Below are positions 1 to 9,875 of a DNA stretch of 41,549 bases, piece after piece. Under the pieces are notes generated by a model. The model made no database searches, had not been told where the DNA came from, and worked only from the letters and a program-made list of their open reading frames with translations. Source of the DNA: Rodentibacter ratti (GTDB taxonomy: Bacteria > Pseudomonadota > Gammaproteobacteria > Enterobacterales > Pasteurellaceae); NCBI RefSeq assembly GCF_002000485.1, contig NZ_MLAJ01000009.1, positions 1 through 41,549 on the forward strand, written 5' to 3'. How positions within the stretch are numbered: the stretch's first letter is position 1; each line of letters starts with the position of its first letter. The position numbers and the translations under genes were made by a program.

Positions 1-25
1 AGGGCACCGCCAGGTTTTTTATTTT

Positions 26-57
26 AATCCCGAAGTTGATAGGCTTTGGGATTTTTT
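26..57 (+). terminator. Rho-independent terminator of an upstream gene outside the window
   Basis: Stem AATCCCGAAG (26-35) pairs with CTTTGGGATT (44-53), allowing one G-U pair, across an 8-base loop and runs into six T residues. The T-run lies on the + side, so it ends rightward transcription entering from before base 1. No gene is visible in the first 173 bases. Confidence 0.6.
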
Positions 58-78
58 ATATTTACGACATAAAGTCAT

Positions 79-115
79 CCCCTGAGCCGAAAGGTTCGGG
101 GGATTTTGCTTTTTT
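79..115 (+). terminator. Second, tandem Rho-independent terminator
   Basis: CCCCTGAGCC (79-88), GAAA tetraloop, GGTTCGGGGG (93-102), then ATTTTGCTTTTTT. The stem contains G-U pairs, so it is an RNA hairpin read on the + strand. It follows the first terminator by about 20 bases and separates the upstream rightward gene from convergent xerC. Confidence 0.7.
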
Positions 116-173
116 GGCTATTGCTAATTGCTATGTGTGGGGAGTTAAAATTCCTTATCAAATTAACTGCACT

Positions 174-1061
174 TTACTTTTTACGTTTAGCACGAGGATG
201 TGCTTGATCGTAAACCTCTGCAAGGTGTTGAAAATTAAGATGGGTGTAAATTTGTGTGGTTGAAAGGTTACTATGCCCAAGTAATTCTTGCACCGCTCGG
301 AGATCAGAGCTGGCTTCTAGCATATGAGTTGCAAAGGAATGACGGAGTTTGTGTGGGTTTAGGTGACTGTTTAGCCCTTGGCGAATTCCCCAAGTTTCCA
401 AACGTTTTTGGATGGACCGATGAGAAATACGGTTTCCTAATTGACTGACAAATAGTGCCTCATCTTTCGGATTAAATAATAACCGCACTTTTAACCATTG
501 TTGTAGGGCGTGTGAGGCATAACGCCCAAAAGGTACAATACGCTCCTTGTTACCTTTTCCTAATACTCGAACTTCACGGGTGCGTGTATTAATACTGCTT
601 AAATCTAATCCTTGTATCTCTGATAAACGTAACCCGGAACTATACATTAATTCTAAAATGGCACGATCGCGGATATCTATCGGCTCTTTGCTGTCATTGG
701 CAAGAAGCTGTTGGATTTGGTCGCCATCAATATTTTTGGGTAAACGTTTACTTTGTTTAGGTGCTGAAATTCCCGTGGTAGGGTTGGCTTTCAATTTGCC
801 TTGCTGCACTAAATAGCTCAAAAACATTCGAAGGGCGGAAAGACGCAATGCTAAACTTTTTTCTTGAAGACCTTCTTTCTTGCTTTGAGCCAATATAAAA
901 CGCACGATGCTAGGGGTAATTTGTTGCCACTGTTGGATACCCTGTGTGGTTAGTAGGGTTAATACAGCATTAAGCTGCCGTTGATAATTGGCAAGAGTAT
1001 GTGGACTGACTTGACGCTCAATACGCAAATAATCCCAGTAAGATTGAAGATCTGTAAGCAT
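174..1061 (-). CDS. xerC: Site-specific tyrosine recombinase XerC
   Basis: This 295-residue protein has the XerC/XerD architecture: an N-terminal SAM-like DNA-binding domain (about residues 1-90) and a C-terminal catalytic domain. All catalytic residues are visible: Arg145 (SGLRLSE), Lys172 (GKGNKER), His237 and Arg240 (HKLRH), His263 (LGHSN) and the nucleophile Tyr272 (IYTHL). With XerD it resolves chromosome dimers at dif with FtsK. Length matches the family and the protein is full length. Its ATG overlaps the stop codon of the upstream acetyltransferase gene by one base (TAATG), so the two are probably translationally coupled. An uptake sequence lies in the gene at 482-490. The dedicated dif-type XerC is favoured over a phage or integron integrase because no other mobile functions are nearby. 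Confidence 0.95.
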   Translation of the reverse strand: MLTDLQSYWDYLRIERQVSPHTLANYQRQLNAVLTLLTTQGIQQWQQITPSIVRFILAQSKKEGLQEKSLALRLSALRMFLSYLVQQGKLKANPTTGISAPKQSKRLPKNIDGDQIQQLLANDSKEPIDIRDRAILELMYSSGLRLSEIQGLDLSSINTRTREVRVLGKGNKERIVPFGRYASHALQQWLKVRLLFNPKDEALFVSQLGNRISHRSIQKRLETWGIRQGLNSHLNPHKLRHSFATHMLEASSDLRAVQELLGHSNLSTTQIYTHLNFQHLAEVYDQAHPRAKRKK

Positions 1062-1495
1062 TATAAGGTTAATTCAAATAGACTTTTTTTCGGATTTAAT
1101 CTGAAACCTTCTTGTTCTAATAATTCACGTTGCGCTTGCCCTAACTCAGCGACCAAGCGATTTGATTGCGTATAAAGTACAAAATCTTTTGCTTTGGAGA
1201 TTAGTGCGGTATAGATTTCAGTTTGCATAGAGCAATTCACAACATAGATATCTGTCAGCTGCCAATAGCGTTGTAATTGGAGGGAGGATAGACGCGGGTA
1301 AAGTTGAATAAATCCAACAGCTTCATCTTGTGAATTTACGGCAATAAAAAAGAGGCTTTCATTAAAGCGGATACGGTTGGTTAAGAATGTTAAAGTGCGG
1401 TCAGGATTTTCAGTCATTCCATTGGCAAGACGGTAATGTTCAAAAAGGGGCAAAAGCACCTCAATGTTCCATTGTTCAGCTTTAAAAATCTTCAT
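1061..1495 (-). CDS. GNAT-family N-acetyltransferase
   Basis: A 144-residue protein with the general features of a small GNAT acetyltransferase: an N-terminal strand-helix unit, a central segment with AVGFIQLYP (the beta-4 hydrophobic strand that follows an acidic turn) and a C-terminal [13 protein letters not shown]...LLEQEGFR segment, which is the usual acetyl-CoA-side helix and final strand. The acceptor substrate cannot be told from sequence. It is the first gene of a two-gene unit with xerC, with a one-base overlap of stop and start. The gene carries an uptake sequence core at 1393-1401. Assignment to the family is by pattern only; the pyrophosphate-binding loop is not a textbook match. 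Confidence 0.7.
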   Translation of the reverse strand: MKIFKAEQWNIEVLLPLFEHYRLANGMTENPDRTLTFLTNRIRFNESLFFIAVNSQDEAVGFIQLYPRLSSLQLQRYWQLTDIYVVNCSMQTEIYTALISKAKDFVLYTQSNRLVAELGQAQRELLEQEGFRLNPKKSLFELTL

Positions 1496-1624
1496 TTTAA
1501 TAAAACCGGTTACTTTCTATGATTTCTATAGAATAGATTGTAGCTTTTTCAGATTGAAGAATCACGCACTCAGGAAAAAATTTTTAAAATTTGTGATTTT
1601 GAACAAAGAATCAAGACGAAAATT

Positions 1625-1633
1625 TGGTATAGT
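1625..1633 (+). promoter_or_regulatory. Extended -10 promoter of tpiA
   Basis: TGGTATAGT is an extended -10 element (TG at 1625-1626, -10 hexamer 1628-1633) with no good -35 at the normal distance. It lies about 35 bases before the tpiA ATG, and GGAGA just upstream of that ATG serves as ribosome binding site. Confidence 0.5.
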
Positions 1634-1667
1634 AACTCCATTTGTTAATTAATATGGAGAAACACAA

Positions 1668-2435
1668 ATGGCACGTCGTCCTTTAGTAATGGGTAACTGG
1701 AAATTAAATGGTAGTAAAGCTTTTACCAAAGAATTAATCGAAGGTTTAAAAGCAGAATTAGCTAATGTGAATGGTTGTGATGTCGCAATCGCTCCTCCGG
1801 TGATGTACTTAGCAGAAGCAGAAACAGCTCTCGCTGGTAGTAAAATTGTGCTTGGCGCACAAAATGTAGATGTGAATGTGAAAGGGGCATTTACCGGTGA
1901 TATTTCAACGGAAATGTTAAAAGATTTTGGTGCAAAATATATTATTATTGGCCATTCTGAGCGTCGCACTTATCACAAAGAAAGTGATGAATTTATTGCG
2001 AAAAAATTTGCTGCATTAAAAGAAGCGGGTTTAGTACCTGTATTATGTATCGGTGAATCTGAAGAGGAAAACGAAGCAGGTAAAACCGAAGAAGTATGCG
2101 CTCGTCAAATTGATGCAGTCATCAACGCACTGGGCGTGGAAGCTTTTAACGGTGCAGTGATTGCTTATGAGCCAATTTGGGCAATTGGTACCGGTAAATC
2201 CGCGACTCCGGCACAGGCACAAGCCGTTCACGCCTTTATTCGTGGTCACATTGCGGCTAAATCTCAAGCGGTGGCAGATCAAGTGATCATCCAATATGGT
2301 GGCTCTGTTAATGATGCAAATGCAGCGGAATTATTTACTCAACCTGATATTGATGGGGCATTAGTGGGTGGTGCATCACTTAAAGCGCCGGCATTTGCCG
2401 TGATTGTAAAAGCGGCAGCGGCGGCAAAAAATTAG
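1668..2435 (+). CDS. tpiA: Triosephosphate isomerase
   Basis: Interconverts dihydroxyacetone phosphate and glyceraldehyde 3-phosphate in glycolysis and gluconeogenesis; a cytosolic dimeric TIM barrel. The 255-residue product has the substrate lysine Lys12 in MGNWKLNG, the electrophilic histidine His96 in IIGHSERR, the catalytic base Glu168 in [11 protein letters not shown] and the phosphate-binding YGGSV near the C terminus. Length equals that of enterobacterial TpiA. The ATG is preceded by TATGGAGAAACACAA. It is a single-gene unit with its own extended -10 promoter, ending in a strong inverted uptake-sequence terminator shared with the convergent glycosyltransferase gene. Confidence 0.98.
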   Translation: MARRPLVMGNWKLNGSKAFTKELIEGLKAELANVNGCDVAIAPPVMYLAEAETALAGSKIVLGAQNVDVNVKGAFTGDISTEMLKDFGAKYIIIGHSERRTYHKESDEFIAKKFAALKEAGLVPVLCIGESEEENEAGKTEEVCARQIDAVINALGVEAFNGAVIAYEPIWAIGTGKSATPAQAQAVHAFIRGHIAAKSQAVADQVIIQYGGSVNDANAAELFTQPDIDGALVGGASLKAPAFAVIVKAAAAAKN

Positions 2436-2454
2436 TTTTTTATCGTTAGAAATG

Positions 2455-2487
2455 AAAAAGTGCGGTTAATTTTAACCGCACTTTTTT
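2455..2487. terminator. Bidirectional terminator made of two inverted uptake sequences
   Basis: AAAAAGTGCGGTTA (2455-2468) and TAACCGCACTTTTT (2473-2486) form a perfect 14-bp stem with a 4-base loop. It is flanked by A-runs and T-runs, so it works in both directions. It lies between convergent tpiA and the lgtF-like gene, whose stop codon (2486-2488) is inside the T-run. Confidence 0.9.
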
Positions 2488-3244
2488 AATGCTGCTCTCT
2501 TTCCCATAAATCGGCATATTTCACAAAGGTGGAATGGGCAGAAAGTATAGCCAGTAAAAAACCTTGTCTTCCGTCCAAAAAACCGGCTTTTAAAAAGTAC
2601 ATTTTCATAAAACAGCCGATCCCATGGCTTATTCCTTGCCAAAGCGTTGCTTTTTTTCCTTTTGCTTGGCGTTGATCTGCCCATGCTTTGGCATAACCGG
2701 CTGATTTTACTAAATAATGATGAAGATTTTTGTAAGTGAAATGTTCTAAATCACCTGTTAATTGCTCAATGCGGGTATTTTTCGGATAACACACTTTCTC
2801 ATGAACTAAAGCATCATTATAACCGGCATAATCGGTGCGGTATAAACGAACGACATAGTCAGGATACCAGCCGGAATGGCGAATTTTTCGCCCGAACACC
2901 TCGCTGATGCGTGGAATTTCAAACACTGTATTTTCCGGGTTTTGCTGTACGGCACCTTGGATTGATTGGCGTAATTCCGGTGTGATACGTTCATCGGCAT
3001 CTAACCAAAGTACATAGTCGGAAGTGACATATTGTTGGGCAATTTGACGTTGTTTACCGAAGCCCGGCCAATCGGTATTTTCATAGAATTTTGCCCCATA
3101 GCTTAGTGCAATTTCCTTTGTATTATCGGTACTGCCAGAATCTAAAATGATGATTTCATCTACCCAATCTTTGACTGTCTCTAAGCATAATGCAAGATCT
3201 TGCCCTTCATTTTTTACAATCATTGCAACGCTAATTGTTGGCAT
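2486..3244 (-). CDS. lgtF: LPS core beta-glucosyltransferase, GT2 family (LgtF/WaaE type)
   Basis: A 252-residue family 2 glycosyltransferase. The start [16 protein letters not shown] and the DSGSTDNT segment form the nucleotide-sugar binding fold; LDADERI is the metal-binding DXD-like motif (about residues 81-87). Proteins of this type add glucose to the first heptose of the lipooligosaccharide inner core (LgtF in H. influenzae, WaaE in Klebsiella), acting at the cytoplasmic face of the inner membrane. Divergent waaA, which transfers Kdo to lipid A, supports an LPS-core role, and the same pairing exists in H. influenzae as I recall it. The start is preceded by AAGGAATCAAAAT. There is no tetranucleotide phase-variation tract inside or before the gene. 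The acceptor and linkage are inferred from family and context. Confidence 0.85.
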   Translation of the reverse strand: MPTISVAMIVKNEGQDLALCLETVKDWVDEIIILDSGSTDNTKEIALSYGAKFYENTDWPGFGKQRQIAQQYVTSDYVLWLDADERITPELRQSIQGAVQQNPENTVFEIPRISEVFGRKIRHSGWYPDYVVRLYRTDYAGYNDALVHEKVCYPKNTRIEQLTGDLEHFTYKNLHHYLVKSAGYAKAWADQRQAKGKKATLWQGISHGIGCFMKMYFLKAGFLDGRQGFLLAILSAHSTFVKYADLWEREQH

Positions 3245-3260
3245 ATTTTGATTCCTTTTT

Positions 3261-3269
3261 TGCTATACT
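3261..3269 (+). promoter_or_regulatory. Probable extended -10 promoter of waaA
   Basis: TGCTATACT is a good extended -10 element, 36 bases before the waaA ATG, in the 60-base gap between divergent lgtF and waaA. A TATACT also reads leftward (3285-3290 on the minus strand) and may serve lgtF. No clear -35 element accompanies either. Confidence 0.45.
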
Positions 3270-3304
3270 ACTAAAAATTTTTCAAGTATAACCGAATTTA
3301 GTTT

Positions 3305-4588
3305 ATGTGGCGTTTTTTTTATACCGCTCTAATGTACCTGATTCAGCCATTAGTGCTACTTTTTATGTGGATGAGAGGGTTTAAAGCACCGGATTATCGT
3401 AAAAGATGGGGAGAGCGCTATGGTTTTTATCACCATTTAACCGCTCCTTCTCCTCATGGCATTGTGGTTCATGCGGCTTCTGTTGGCGAAGTGATAGCCG
3501 CAACGCCTTTAGTGCGCCGCATTCAGAAGGATTATCCTGATTTATCCATTACGTTTACCACTGTGACACCAACCGGTTCCGAACGTGTTAAGGCTGCCTT
3601 TGGTGAGAGCGTGACCCACTGCTATTTACCTTATGATCTCCCTTTCTCGATTAATCGTTTCATTGATTTTATTCAACCAAAACTTTGTATTGCTATTGAA
3701 ACTGAGTTGTGGCCGAATTTAATTCAGCAACTATATCACCGAGATCTTCCTTTTATTGTGGCAAATGCCCGTTTGTCTTCCCGTTCTGCGAGGCGTTATG
3801 GAAAAGTACGGCCTCGTTTACAAAATATGTGGTCTCAAATTAGTTTGATTGCCCCGCAAGATCAAATTAGTGAAAGACGTTTTCTTGAACTAGGTTATCC
3901 CCAAGAGAAACTTAAACTTACGGGTAATATTAAATATGATTTAACGGTGAACCAAGCGTTACTTGAGCAAATTAAAATGTTGCGTGAACAATGGGCACAA
4001 GCACGCCAAATTTGGATTGCAGCAAGTACGCATGAAGGGGAAGAAGAAATTATTTTGCAGACACATCGTCAACTGCTTGAAAAATACCCTAATCTCCTTT
4101 TATTACTGGTGCCACGTCATCCTGAACGATTTAACTCCGTTGCCGCCTTGATCAAAAAGGAAAAATTTCAATTTATTCGTCGTTCGACCGGTGAATTGCC
4201 GAATGCAAATACTCAGCTGATTTTAGGCGATACGATGGGAGAAATGATGTTGATGTATGGTATTTCTGACATTGCTTTTGTGGGGGGGAGTCTTGTCAAA
4301 CATGGCGGACATAACCCTCTTGAACCGCTGGCATTTAAAATTCCGGTGATTAGTGGAAAGCATACCTTTAATTTTCCTGAGGTTTTTAGAACGCTTGTTG
4401 AAATGCAGGGAGTATTAGAGGTTAATTCAACGGTTAAAGCGTTAGAGAGAGCGGTGGAAGCATTACTTAGCTCAAAAGAAGCCCGCTTGCGTTTGGGTCA
4501 TGCCGGCTATGAAGTATTAATGGAAAATAGAGGCGCATTATCACGTTTATTTGATTTATTAAAGCCTTATTTGGAGCGTAAAGTATGA
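3305..4588 (+). CDS. waaA: Kdo transferase (3-deoxy-D-manno-octulosonic acid transferase)
   Basis: A 427-residue GT30 glycosyltransferase that transfers Kdo from CMP-Kdo to lipid IVA at the inner membrane. The N terminus has a membrane-anchor segment ([20 protein letters not shown], residues 4-23), then [10 protein letters not shown]. The acidic catalytic-base region HAASVGEV and the GT-B C-terminal CMP-Kdo site ([33 protein letters not shown]) are all present. Start chosen by alignment with known WaaA; there is no strong Shine-Dalgarno before it. H. influenzae WaaA is monofunctional and adds a single Kdo; whether this one is cannot be read from sequence. Its TGA overlaps the coaD ATG (ATGA). 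Confidence 0.96.
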   Translation: MWRFFYTALMYLIQPLVLLFMWMRGFKAPDYRKRWGERYGFYHHLTAPSPHGIVVHAASVGEVIAATPLVRRIQKDYPDLSITFTTVTPTGSERVKAAFGESVTHCYLPYDLPFSINRFIDFIQPKLCIAIETELWPNLIQQLYHRDLPFIVANARLSSRSARRYGKVRPRLQNMWSQISLIAPQDQISERRFLELGYPQEKLKLTGNIKYDLTVNQALLEQIKMLREQWAQARQIWIAASTHEGEEEIILQTHRQLLEKYPNLLLLLVPRHPERFNSVAALIKKEKFQFIRRSTGELPNANTQLILGDTMGEMMLMYGISDIAFVGGSLVKHGGHNPLEPLAFKIPVISGKHTFNFPEVFRTLVEMQGVLEVNSTVKALERAVEALLSSKEARLRLGHAGYEVLMENRGALSRLFDLLKPYLERKV

Positions 4589-5064
4589 CAGCGGTAATCT
4601 ATCCCGGCACTTTTGATCCCATCACAAACGGGCATTTGGATATTATTGAGCGAAGTGCGGTCATTTTTCCCAAAGTTTTCGTGGCAGTGGCGAATAGCCC
4701 AAGTAAAAAACCATTATTTTCTTTGGATGAACGAGTGGAACTTGCCCGACAATCCGTTGCTCATTTAGCGAATGTGGAAGTCTTTGGTTTTTCCGATTTG
4801 TTGGCGAATGTCATTAAAGCCTATGATATTACAGCGATTATCCGAGGGGTGCGTACTACAACAGATTTTGAATACGAACTCCAACTTGCGTCCCTTAATC
4901 GGCTTCTCACAAAGGGGGTTGAAAGCCTGTTCTTTCCACCTACCGAAAAGTGGGCTTTTGTTTCATCGACTATCGTGCGTGAAATTTATTTACATGGTGG
5001 CGATGTGGCTGAGCTCGTGCCAACGACAGTCTTCAATACTTTGCAAACGCGATGCGAAAAATAG
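4585..5064 (+). CDS. coaD: Phosphopantetheine adenylyltransferase
   Basis: Catalyses the penultimate step of coenzyme A synthesis: ATP plus 4'-phosphopantetheine to dephospho-CoA. The 159-residue product is full length and carries the nucleotidyltransferase (T/H)xGH motif in [14 protein letters not shown] (residues 6-19) and the C-terminal [10 protein letters not shown], equivalent to the ISSTxxR motif. The conserved [16 protein letters not shown] loop is intact. Translation is coupled to waaA by a 4-base ATGA overlap, and its own 3' end overlaps the lipoprotein gene by 13 bases, so waaA, coaD, the lipoprotein gene and rep look like one transcription unit. An uptake sequence core lies at 4653-4661. 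Confidence 0.97.
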   Translation: MTAVIYPGTFDPITNGHLDIIERSAVIFPKVFVAVANSPSKKPLFSLDERVELARQSVAHLANVEVFGFSDLLANVIKAYDITAIIRGVRTTTDFEYELQLASLNRLLTKGVESLFFPPTEKWAFVSSTIVREIYLHGGDVAELVPTTVFNTLQTRCEK

Positions 5065-5264
5065 CCTTTATTTTAACCGCACTTTTTGCCTTATCCGGTT
5101 GTGGCACCGTGGTGAAATTGGTTGACCCTTCGCAAGATTATACCGCCTATGCCGGTGTCGCCTACGATCTGGAAATGGCACAGAAATGGGGCTTACCGAT
5201 TTTGGATTTGCCTCTCTCCTTTTTACTCGATACTGTTTTACTGCCCTACGCATGGGCTCAATAA
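5052..5264 (+). CDS. Small YceK/YidQ-family lipoprotein
   Basis: A 70-residue protein with a lipoprotein signal peptide: MRK, a hydrophobic stretch and lipobox LSGC, giving a mature N-terminal Cys at residue 17. The mature part ([25 protein letters not shown]...[17 protein letters not shown]) matches the short outer-envelope YceK/YidQ family of unknown function, whose C-terminal DLPxSxxxDTxxLP is typical. It overlaps coaD by 13 bases and is followed directly by rep. An uptake sequence (5076-5084) encodes Thr-Ala-Leu within the signal peptide. No role is known; location in the envelope is inferred from the lipobox. Confidence 0.85.
   Translation: MRKIAFILTALFALSGCGTVVKLVDPSQDYTAYAGVAYDLEMAQKWGLPILDLPLSFLLDTVLLPYAWAQ
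5076..5084 (-). repeat. Uptake signal sequence core inside a lipoprotein signal peptide
   Basis: ACCGCACTT, preceded by TTTTA and followed by TTT, read in frame as Leu-Thr-Ala-Leu-Phe in the hydrophobic core of the signal peptide. Confidence 0.9.
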
Positions 5265-5269
5265 CAATG

Positions 5270-7282
5270 ATGAAACTGAATCCCCAACAACAACACGCAG
5301 TAGAATATGTGACCGGCCCTTGTTTGGTGCTTGCCGGTGCAGGTTCCGGTAAAACGCGTGTCATTATTAACAAAATTGCCCATTTGATTGAAAAGCGCAG
5401 TTATTCGCCGAAACAGATTGCAGCGGTCACTTTCACCAATAAAGCGGCGCGGGAAATGAAAGAGCGGGTGGCGCATTCCATCGGAAAAGAACAATCGAAA
5501 GGGCTGACGGTTTCCACCTTTCATACCCTCGGTTTTGACATCATCAAACGGGAATACAAGGCATTGGGTTTCAAAGCCAATATGACATTGTTTGATGAAC
5601 AGGATCAATTTGCTTTATTAAAAGAACTCACCGCAGATGTATTGAAAGAAGACAAAGATCTTCTGCGTGAATTAATTTCTGTGATTTCCAATTGGAAAAA
5701 TGATTTAGTTTCACCAAAGCAAGCCTATGCCTTAGCACGGGATGGGAAATATCAAACCTTTGCCAAATGTTACGAACGTTATGCGGCACAAATTCGTGCT
5801 TATAATGCCTTGGATTTTGACGATTTGATTATGCTCCCGACTTTATTATTCAAACAAAATGAAGAAGTGCGGTCAAAATGGCAGGAAAAAATTCGCTATT
5901 TATTGGTGGATGAATATCAAGATACTAACACTAGCCAATATGAATTGATTAAATTGTTGGTGGGGGAACGAGCCTGTTTTACCGTGGTGGGCGATGATGA
6001 CCAATCTATCTATTCTTGGCGTGGAGCAAAACCGGAAAATATGGAGCGTTTGCGTGATGATTTTCCTCATTTACAAGTGATTAAATTGGAACAAAATTAC
6101 CGTTCCACCCAGCGTATTTTGCATTGTGCCAACATCTTGATTGATAACAATCAACACGTGTTCGACAAAAAATTGTTTTCTAACATCGGTGAGGGGGAAA
6201 AATTGCTGGTGATTGAAGCGAAGAATGAAGAACACGAAGCCGAACGCATTGTGGCTGAATTAATCGCTCATCGTTTTAGTCGCAAGACAAAATATAAGGA
6301 TTACGCGATTTTGTATCGTGGTAATCACCAATCCCGTTTGTTGGAAAAGGTACTGATGCAAAACCGTATTCCCTATAAAATTTCCGGTGGCACCTCTTTT
6401 TTCTCTCGTGCGGAAATTAAGGATATGATGGCGTATTTGCGTTTAGTGGTGAACCAAGATGACGATGCGGCATTTTTGCGTATCGTCAATACGCCAAAGC
6501 GTGAGATCGGCACGGCAACTTTACAAAAACTGGGCGAGCTTGCACAGGAAAAACACATTAGCTTGTTTGAGGCGATTTTTGAGTTTGAACTTATTCAACG
6601 AGTGACACCGAAAGCCTATGATGCGCTGCAAAAATTTGGTCGTTGGATAGTTGAATTAAATGATGAAGTGCAACGTTCGGAGCCGGAAAGAGCCGTGCGT
6701 GCAATGTTGTCTGCCATTCATTATGAAGAATATTTATACGAATATGCCACCACGCCAAAAGCCGCAGAGATGCAAAGTAAAAATGTCGCCACATTGTTTG
6801 ATTGGGTTGCGGATATGTTGAAAGGCAATGAAACCAACGAACCGATGAATCTCAATCAAGTGGTCACCCGTTTGACTTTGCGTGATATGTTGGAGCGGAG
6901 CGAAGATGATGAGGAAAGTGACCAAGTCCAGTTGATGACGTTACATGCCTCAAAAGGACTAGAATTTCCCTACGTGTACTTGATCGGTATGGAAGAAGGC
7001 ATTTTGCCACATCAAACCAGTATTGATGAAGATAATGTAGAAGAAGAACGCCGTTTGGCTTATGTGGGGATCACCAGGGCACAGAGGGAGCTGACGTTTT
7101 CCCTATGCCGAGAACGCCGTCAATATGGAGAGCTGATTCGCCCGGAACCGAGCCGATTTTTAGCCGAATTACCGAACGACGATGTGCTTTGGGAACGGGA
7201 TAAACCTCAGCTTACCGCAGAACAGAAACAACAACAGACGGAAAGTCAGCTGGATCGTCTCCGTGCCATTTTAAATGGCTAG
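5270..7282 (+). CDS. rep: ATP-dependent DNA helicase Rep
   Basis: A 670-residue superfamily 1A helicase (3'-5') that helps replication forks pass obstacles such as transcribing RNA polymerase. Motifs in order: Q motif LNPQQQHAV, Walker [10 protein letters not shown], motif Ia [10 protein letters not shown], motif II DEYQDTN, motif [16 protein letters not shown], motif IV LEQNYRS, motif [11 protein letters not shown] and motif [12 protein letters not shown]. The similarity is to Rep rather than UvrD. Start set at 5270 (MKLNPQQQ) by analogy with E. coli Rep; an ATG at 5267 adds one Met. An upstream in-frame extension would overlap the lipoprotein gene and lacks homology. No strong ribosome binding site is present, so coupling to the preceding gene (5-base gap) is likely. 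Contains an uptake core at 5865-5873. Confidence 0.97.
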   Translation: MKLNPQQQHAVEYVTGPCLVLAGAGSGKTRVIINKIAHLIEKRSYSPKQIAAVTFTNKAAREMKERVAHSIGKEQSKGLTVSTFHTLGFDIIKREYKALGFKANMTLFDEQDQFALLKELTADVLKEDKDLLRELISVISNWKNDLVSPKQAYALARDGKYQTFAKCYERYAAQIRAYNALDFDDLIMLPTLLFKQNEEVRSKWQEKIRYLLVDEYQDTNTSQYELIKLLVGERACFTVVGDDDQSIYSWRGAKPENMERLRDDFPHLQVIKLEQNYRSTQRILHCANILIDNNQHVFDKKLFSNIGEGEKLLVIEAKNEEHEAERIVAELIAHRFSRKTKYKDYAILYRGNHQSRLLEKVLMQNRIPYKISGGTSFFSRAEIKDMMAYLRLVVNQDDDAAFLRIVNTPKREIGTATLQKLGELAQEKHISLFEAIFEFELIQRVTPKAYDALQKFGRWIVELNDEVQRSEPERAVRAMLSAIHYEEYLYEYATTPKAAEMQSKNVATLFDWVADMLKGNETNEPMNLNQVVTRLTLRDMLERSEDDEESDQVQLMTLHASKGLEFPYVYLIGMEEGILPHQTSIDEDNVEEERRLAYVGITRAQRELTFSLCRERRQYGELIRPEPSRFLAELPNDDVLWERDKPQLTAEQKQQQTESQLDRLRAILNG

Positions 7283-7326
7283 AAGTGCGGTCGGAAAAAG
7301 GAAAGTTTTTCTAAGCGCACTTTATT
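7283..7326 (+). terminator. Probable terminator after rep
   Basis: AAGTGCG (7283-7289) pairs with CGCACTT (7316-7322), and an inner GAAAAA/TTTTTC stem lies between them; TTATTT follows. The left arm is an uptake sequence starting right after the rep stop codon. The stem is interrupted, so termination is only probable. Confidence 0.45.
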
Positions 7327-7379
7327 TGCACAATATGAAGATAAAATATTCAAATACATTACCTTTTTCAAAAAAGGGT

Positions 7380-7407
7380 TTGACATATTTTCAAAAAAAC
7401 GTATTAT
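7380..7407 (+). promoter_or_regulatory. Stable-RNA promoter of the tRNA cluster
   Basis: A perfect -35 TTGACA (7380-7385), 16-base spacer and TATTAT (7402-7407) are followed by the GC-rich CCGCCC discriminator expected of stringently controlled stable-RNA promoters. It lies about 20 bases before tRNA-Ser. Confidence 0.8.
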
Positions 7408-7427
7408 ACCGCCCACACACCGATTGT

Positions 7428-7520
7428 GGTGAGATGGCCGAGAGGCTGAAGGCGCTCCCCTGCTAAGGGAGTATGGGGTCAAAAACTCCATCGAGGGTTC
7501 GAATCCCTCTCTCACCGCCA
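7428..7520 (+). tRNA. tRNA-Ser, anticodon GCT
   Basis: A 93-base class II tRNA. Acceptor stem GGTGAGA pairs with TCTCACC and CCA is encoded. The anticodon arm CTCCC-CTGCTAA-GGGAG gives anticodon GCT, reading AGC and AGT codons. The long variable arm (ATGGGGTC...ACTCCAT) and T-loop GGTTCGAATCC are present. It is the first gene of a three-tRNA cluster. Confidence 0.97.
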
Positions 7521-7540
7521 TTTGTGGTTTTATTTATTCT

Positions 7541-7617
7541 GCACCCGTAGCTCAGCTGGATAGAGTACTCGGCTACGAACCGAGCGGTCAGAGGTTCGAA
7601 TCCTCTCGGGTGCGCCA
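7541..7617 (+). tRNA. tRNA-Arg, anticodon ACG (copy 1)
   Basis: A 77-base tRNA with encoded CCA. Anticodon arm CTCGG-CTACGAA-CCGAG carries ACG, which is deaminated to ICG by TadA in known systems and reads CGT, CGC and CGA. The T-arm is AGAGG-TTCGAAT-CCTCT. Confidence 0.97.
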
Positions 7618-7672
7618 TTTTAAAGCGGCTCTATCTTTTTTAAATGGTCAAGAATAACTAAAACATCACTAC

Positions 7673-7749
7673 GCACCCGTAGCTCAGCTGGATAGAGTAC
7701 TCGGCTACGAACCGAGCGGTCAAAGGTTCGAATCCTTTCGGGTGCGCCA
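7673..7749 (+). tRNA. tRNA-Arg, anticodon ACG (copy 2)
   Basis: A second copy identical to the first except for one compensated pair in the T-stem, AAAGG/CCTTT in place of AGAGG/CCTCT. CCA is encoded. No convincing terminator hairpin follows before the convergent phosphoesterase gene, only a T-rich stretch at 7750-7775. Confidence 0.97.
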
Positions 7750-7807
7750 TTTCCCTTTTATCTTTCGTTTTTAATAATTTCCACTCATAATTTAGTTAGA
7801 AGGTGTT

Positions 7808-8491
7808 TTATCTTCCTTCACGATCATCAATATTTTTCAATAAATAATTTCCATCGACATCAGCAAGGCTACGGAATCCCACATTTGTAATTTTGTAAGA
7901 ATGCTGGGTTTTATAAATAAAATTATCGTGGTGATGTCCGTGAAAAATATGTTTTACGCCCATTTTTTCTGCAAGCCCGTTAATCACTTGAAAACCCATT
8001 GGATGGGGTTTAGGCGCTTCATGGCAGATTAAAATATCTGCTTTTTCATTTTCCAGCGCCTCGATATCTGAAGGAAAAATAGAAGTGCGATGACGCAGTG
8101 GCACGCCACCACGCCAAATTTTTTCCTGAGGGCTATATTGGCAATAATGAATGGGATCAAAAAACATTGGACGATTTGGCGGCATCCAGATTTGACCTCG
8201 GAATACGCCGCCTAATCCGGCAATACGGACACCTTGAATTTCCTTTACACGATTATGTAAATTGCACTGTTTCCATTCCGATCCCCAAATAGCATCAAAG
8301 GCTTCGACCGTTTTACTGTCGTGATTACCATGAATAAACCAGATATCACAGTACTGTGCCAGTTTTTCCAATTCATCAGGTGAAGAAAGTTGTAAGTCAC
8401 CCAAAATAATCAGAGCAACGTTGTCGTTTTTTTGTACAAAAGGATAGAGATGTTCATAACTTCCGTGTGGATCACCTGCAAATAGAATCAT
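7808..8491 (-). CDS. Calcineurin-like metallophosphoesterase
   Basis: A 227-residue protein with the complete two-metal metallophosphoesterase signature: Asp7-Pro-His9 (GDPHG), Asp32 (ILGDLQ), GNHD (55-58), His157 (ICHEAP) and GHHH (185-188). It has no signal peptide, so it should be cytosolic. The substrate is not identifiable from sequence. It lies one base downstream of the nadR stop codon and must be cotranslated with it, so a role in pyridine nucleotide metabolism (for example a phosphatase or pyrophosphatase acting on a nucleotide) is a reasonable but unproven idea. The family also includes cyclic nucleotide phosphodiesterases and Ap4A hydrolases; length and sequence do not clearly match either. 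Confidence 0.85.
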   Translation of the reverse strand: MILFAGDPHGSYEHLYPFVQKNDNVALIILGDLQLSSPDELEKLAQYCDIWFIHGNHDSKTVEAFDAIWGSEWKQCNLHNRVKEIQGVRIAGLGGVFRGQIWMPPNRPMFFDPIHYCQYSPQEKIWRGGVPLRHRTSIFPSDIEALENEKADILICHEAPKPHPMGFQVINGLAEKMGVKHIFHGHHHDNFIYKTQHSYKITNVGFRSLADVDGNYLLKNIDDREGR

Positions 8492-8492
8492 C

Positions 8493-9602
<1,110 letters not shown>

Positions 9603-9636
9603 TTACCTGCCAATCACATAAGGATTAAGTAGGCGT

Positions 9637-9665
9637 ATTGTAGGATAAATGCAAATATTTTTCAC
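9637..9665 (-). promoter_or_regulatory. Candidate promoter of nadR
   Basis: Read leftward: GTGAAA (9660-9665), 17-base spacer, TACAAT (9637-9642). The -10 is good and the -35 matches four of six positions. It is divergent from the ribB promoter. Confidence 0.5.
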
Positions 9666-9695
9666 GTTCTGATTTTTTACTTAATGATTTTAGGC

Positions 9696-9701
9696 TATAC
9701 T
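9696..9701 (+). promoter_or_regulatory. Candidate -10 of the ribB transcript
   Basis: TATACT lies 9 bases before the first paired base of the riboswitch, the expected place for a -10 element. The matching -35 region is poor. Confidence 0.45.
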
Positions 9702-9709
9702 CTACGCGC

Positions 9710-9871
9710 ATTCTCAGGGCAGGGTGAAATTCCCTACCGGCGGTAAAGCCCGCGAGCACTTAAAAGTGCGGTCAATTTTTAGTAAGCATTTTTTGACGCA
9801 TTAAACACTTTTAAGGTTAGCAGATTTGGTGTAATTCCAAAGCCGACAGTAAAGTCTGGATGAAAGAGAAT
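9710..9871 (+). promoter_or_regulatory. FMN riboswitch (RFN element) of ribB
   Basis: The conserved RFN blocks are all present: P1 strand ATTCTC (9710-9715) pairing with GAGAAT (9866-9871), CAGGGTGAAATTCCCTACCG, GGCGGTAAAGCCCGCGAGC, CAGATTTGGTGTAATTCCA and GCCGACAGTAAAGTC. It senses FMN and lowers ribB expression when flavin is plentiful. The variable side arm is unusually long: CTTAAAAGTG (9759-9768) pairs perfectly with CACTTTTAAG (9806-9815) and, inside it, GTCAA (9771-9775) with TTGAC (9793-9797). This arm contains an uptake sequence core. Confidence 0.95.
9764..9772 (+). repeat. Uptake signal sequence inside the riboswitch side arm
   Basis: AAGTGCGGT, flanked by AA and CAATTTTT as in a full uptake sequence, straddles the outer and inner stems of the variable arm of the FMN aptamer. 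Confidence 0.85.
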
Positions 9872-9875
9872 AAAG

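Noticed and set aside
36-263. Small rightward open frame at the window start.
   Set aside because: It runs through two terminator hairpins and into the end of xerC on the other strand; no ribosome binding site or recognisable protein.
174-1061. Tyrosine recombinase as the integrase of an integrated element, with the tRNA cluster as attachment site.
   Set aside because: The protein matches housekeeping XerC, lies 6 kb from the tRNAs, and no duplicated tRNA 3' end, excisionase or phage gene is present. The repeated tRNA-Arg is a full second gene.
2486-3244. Phase-variable LPS glycosyltransferase.
   Set aside because: No tetranucleotide or homopolymer tract long enough for slippage was found in or before the gene.
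5186-5269. N-terminal extension of Rep by 28 residues.
   Set aside because: It overlaps the lipoprotein gene in another frame and E. coli Rep begins at the MxLNPxQQ position equivalent to 5270.
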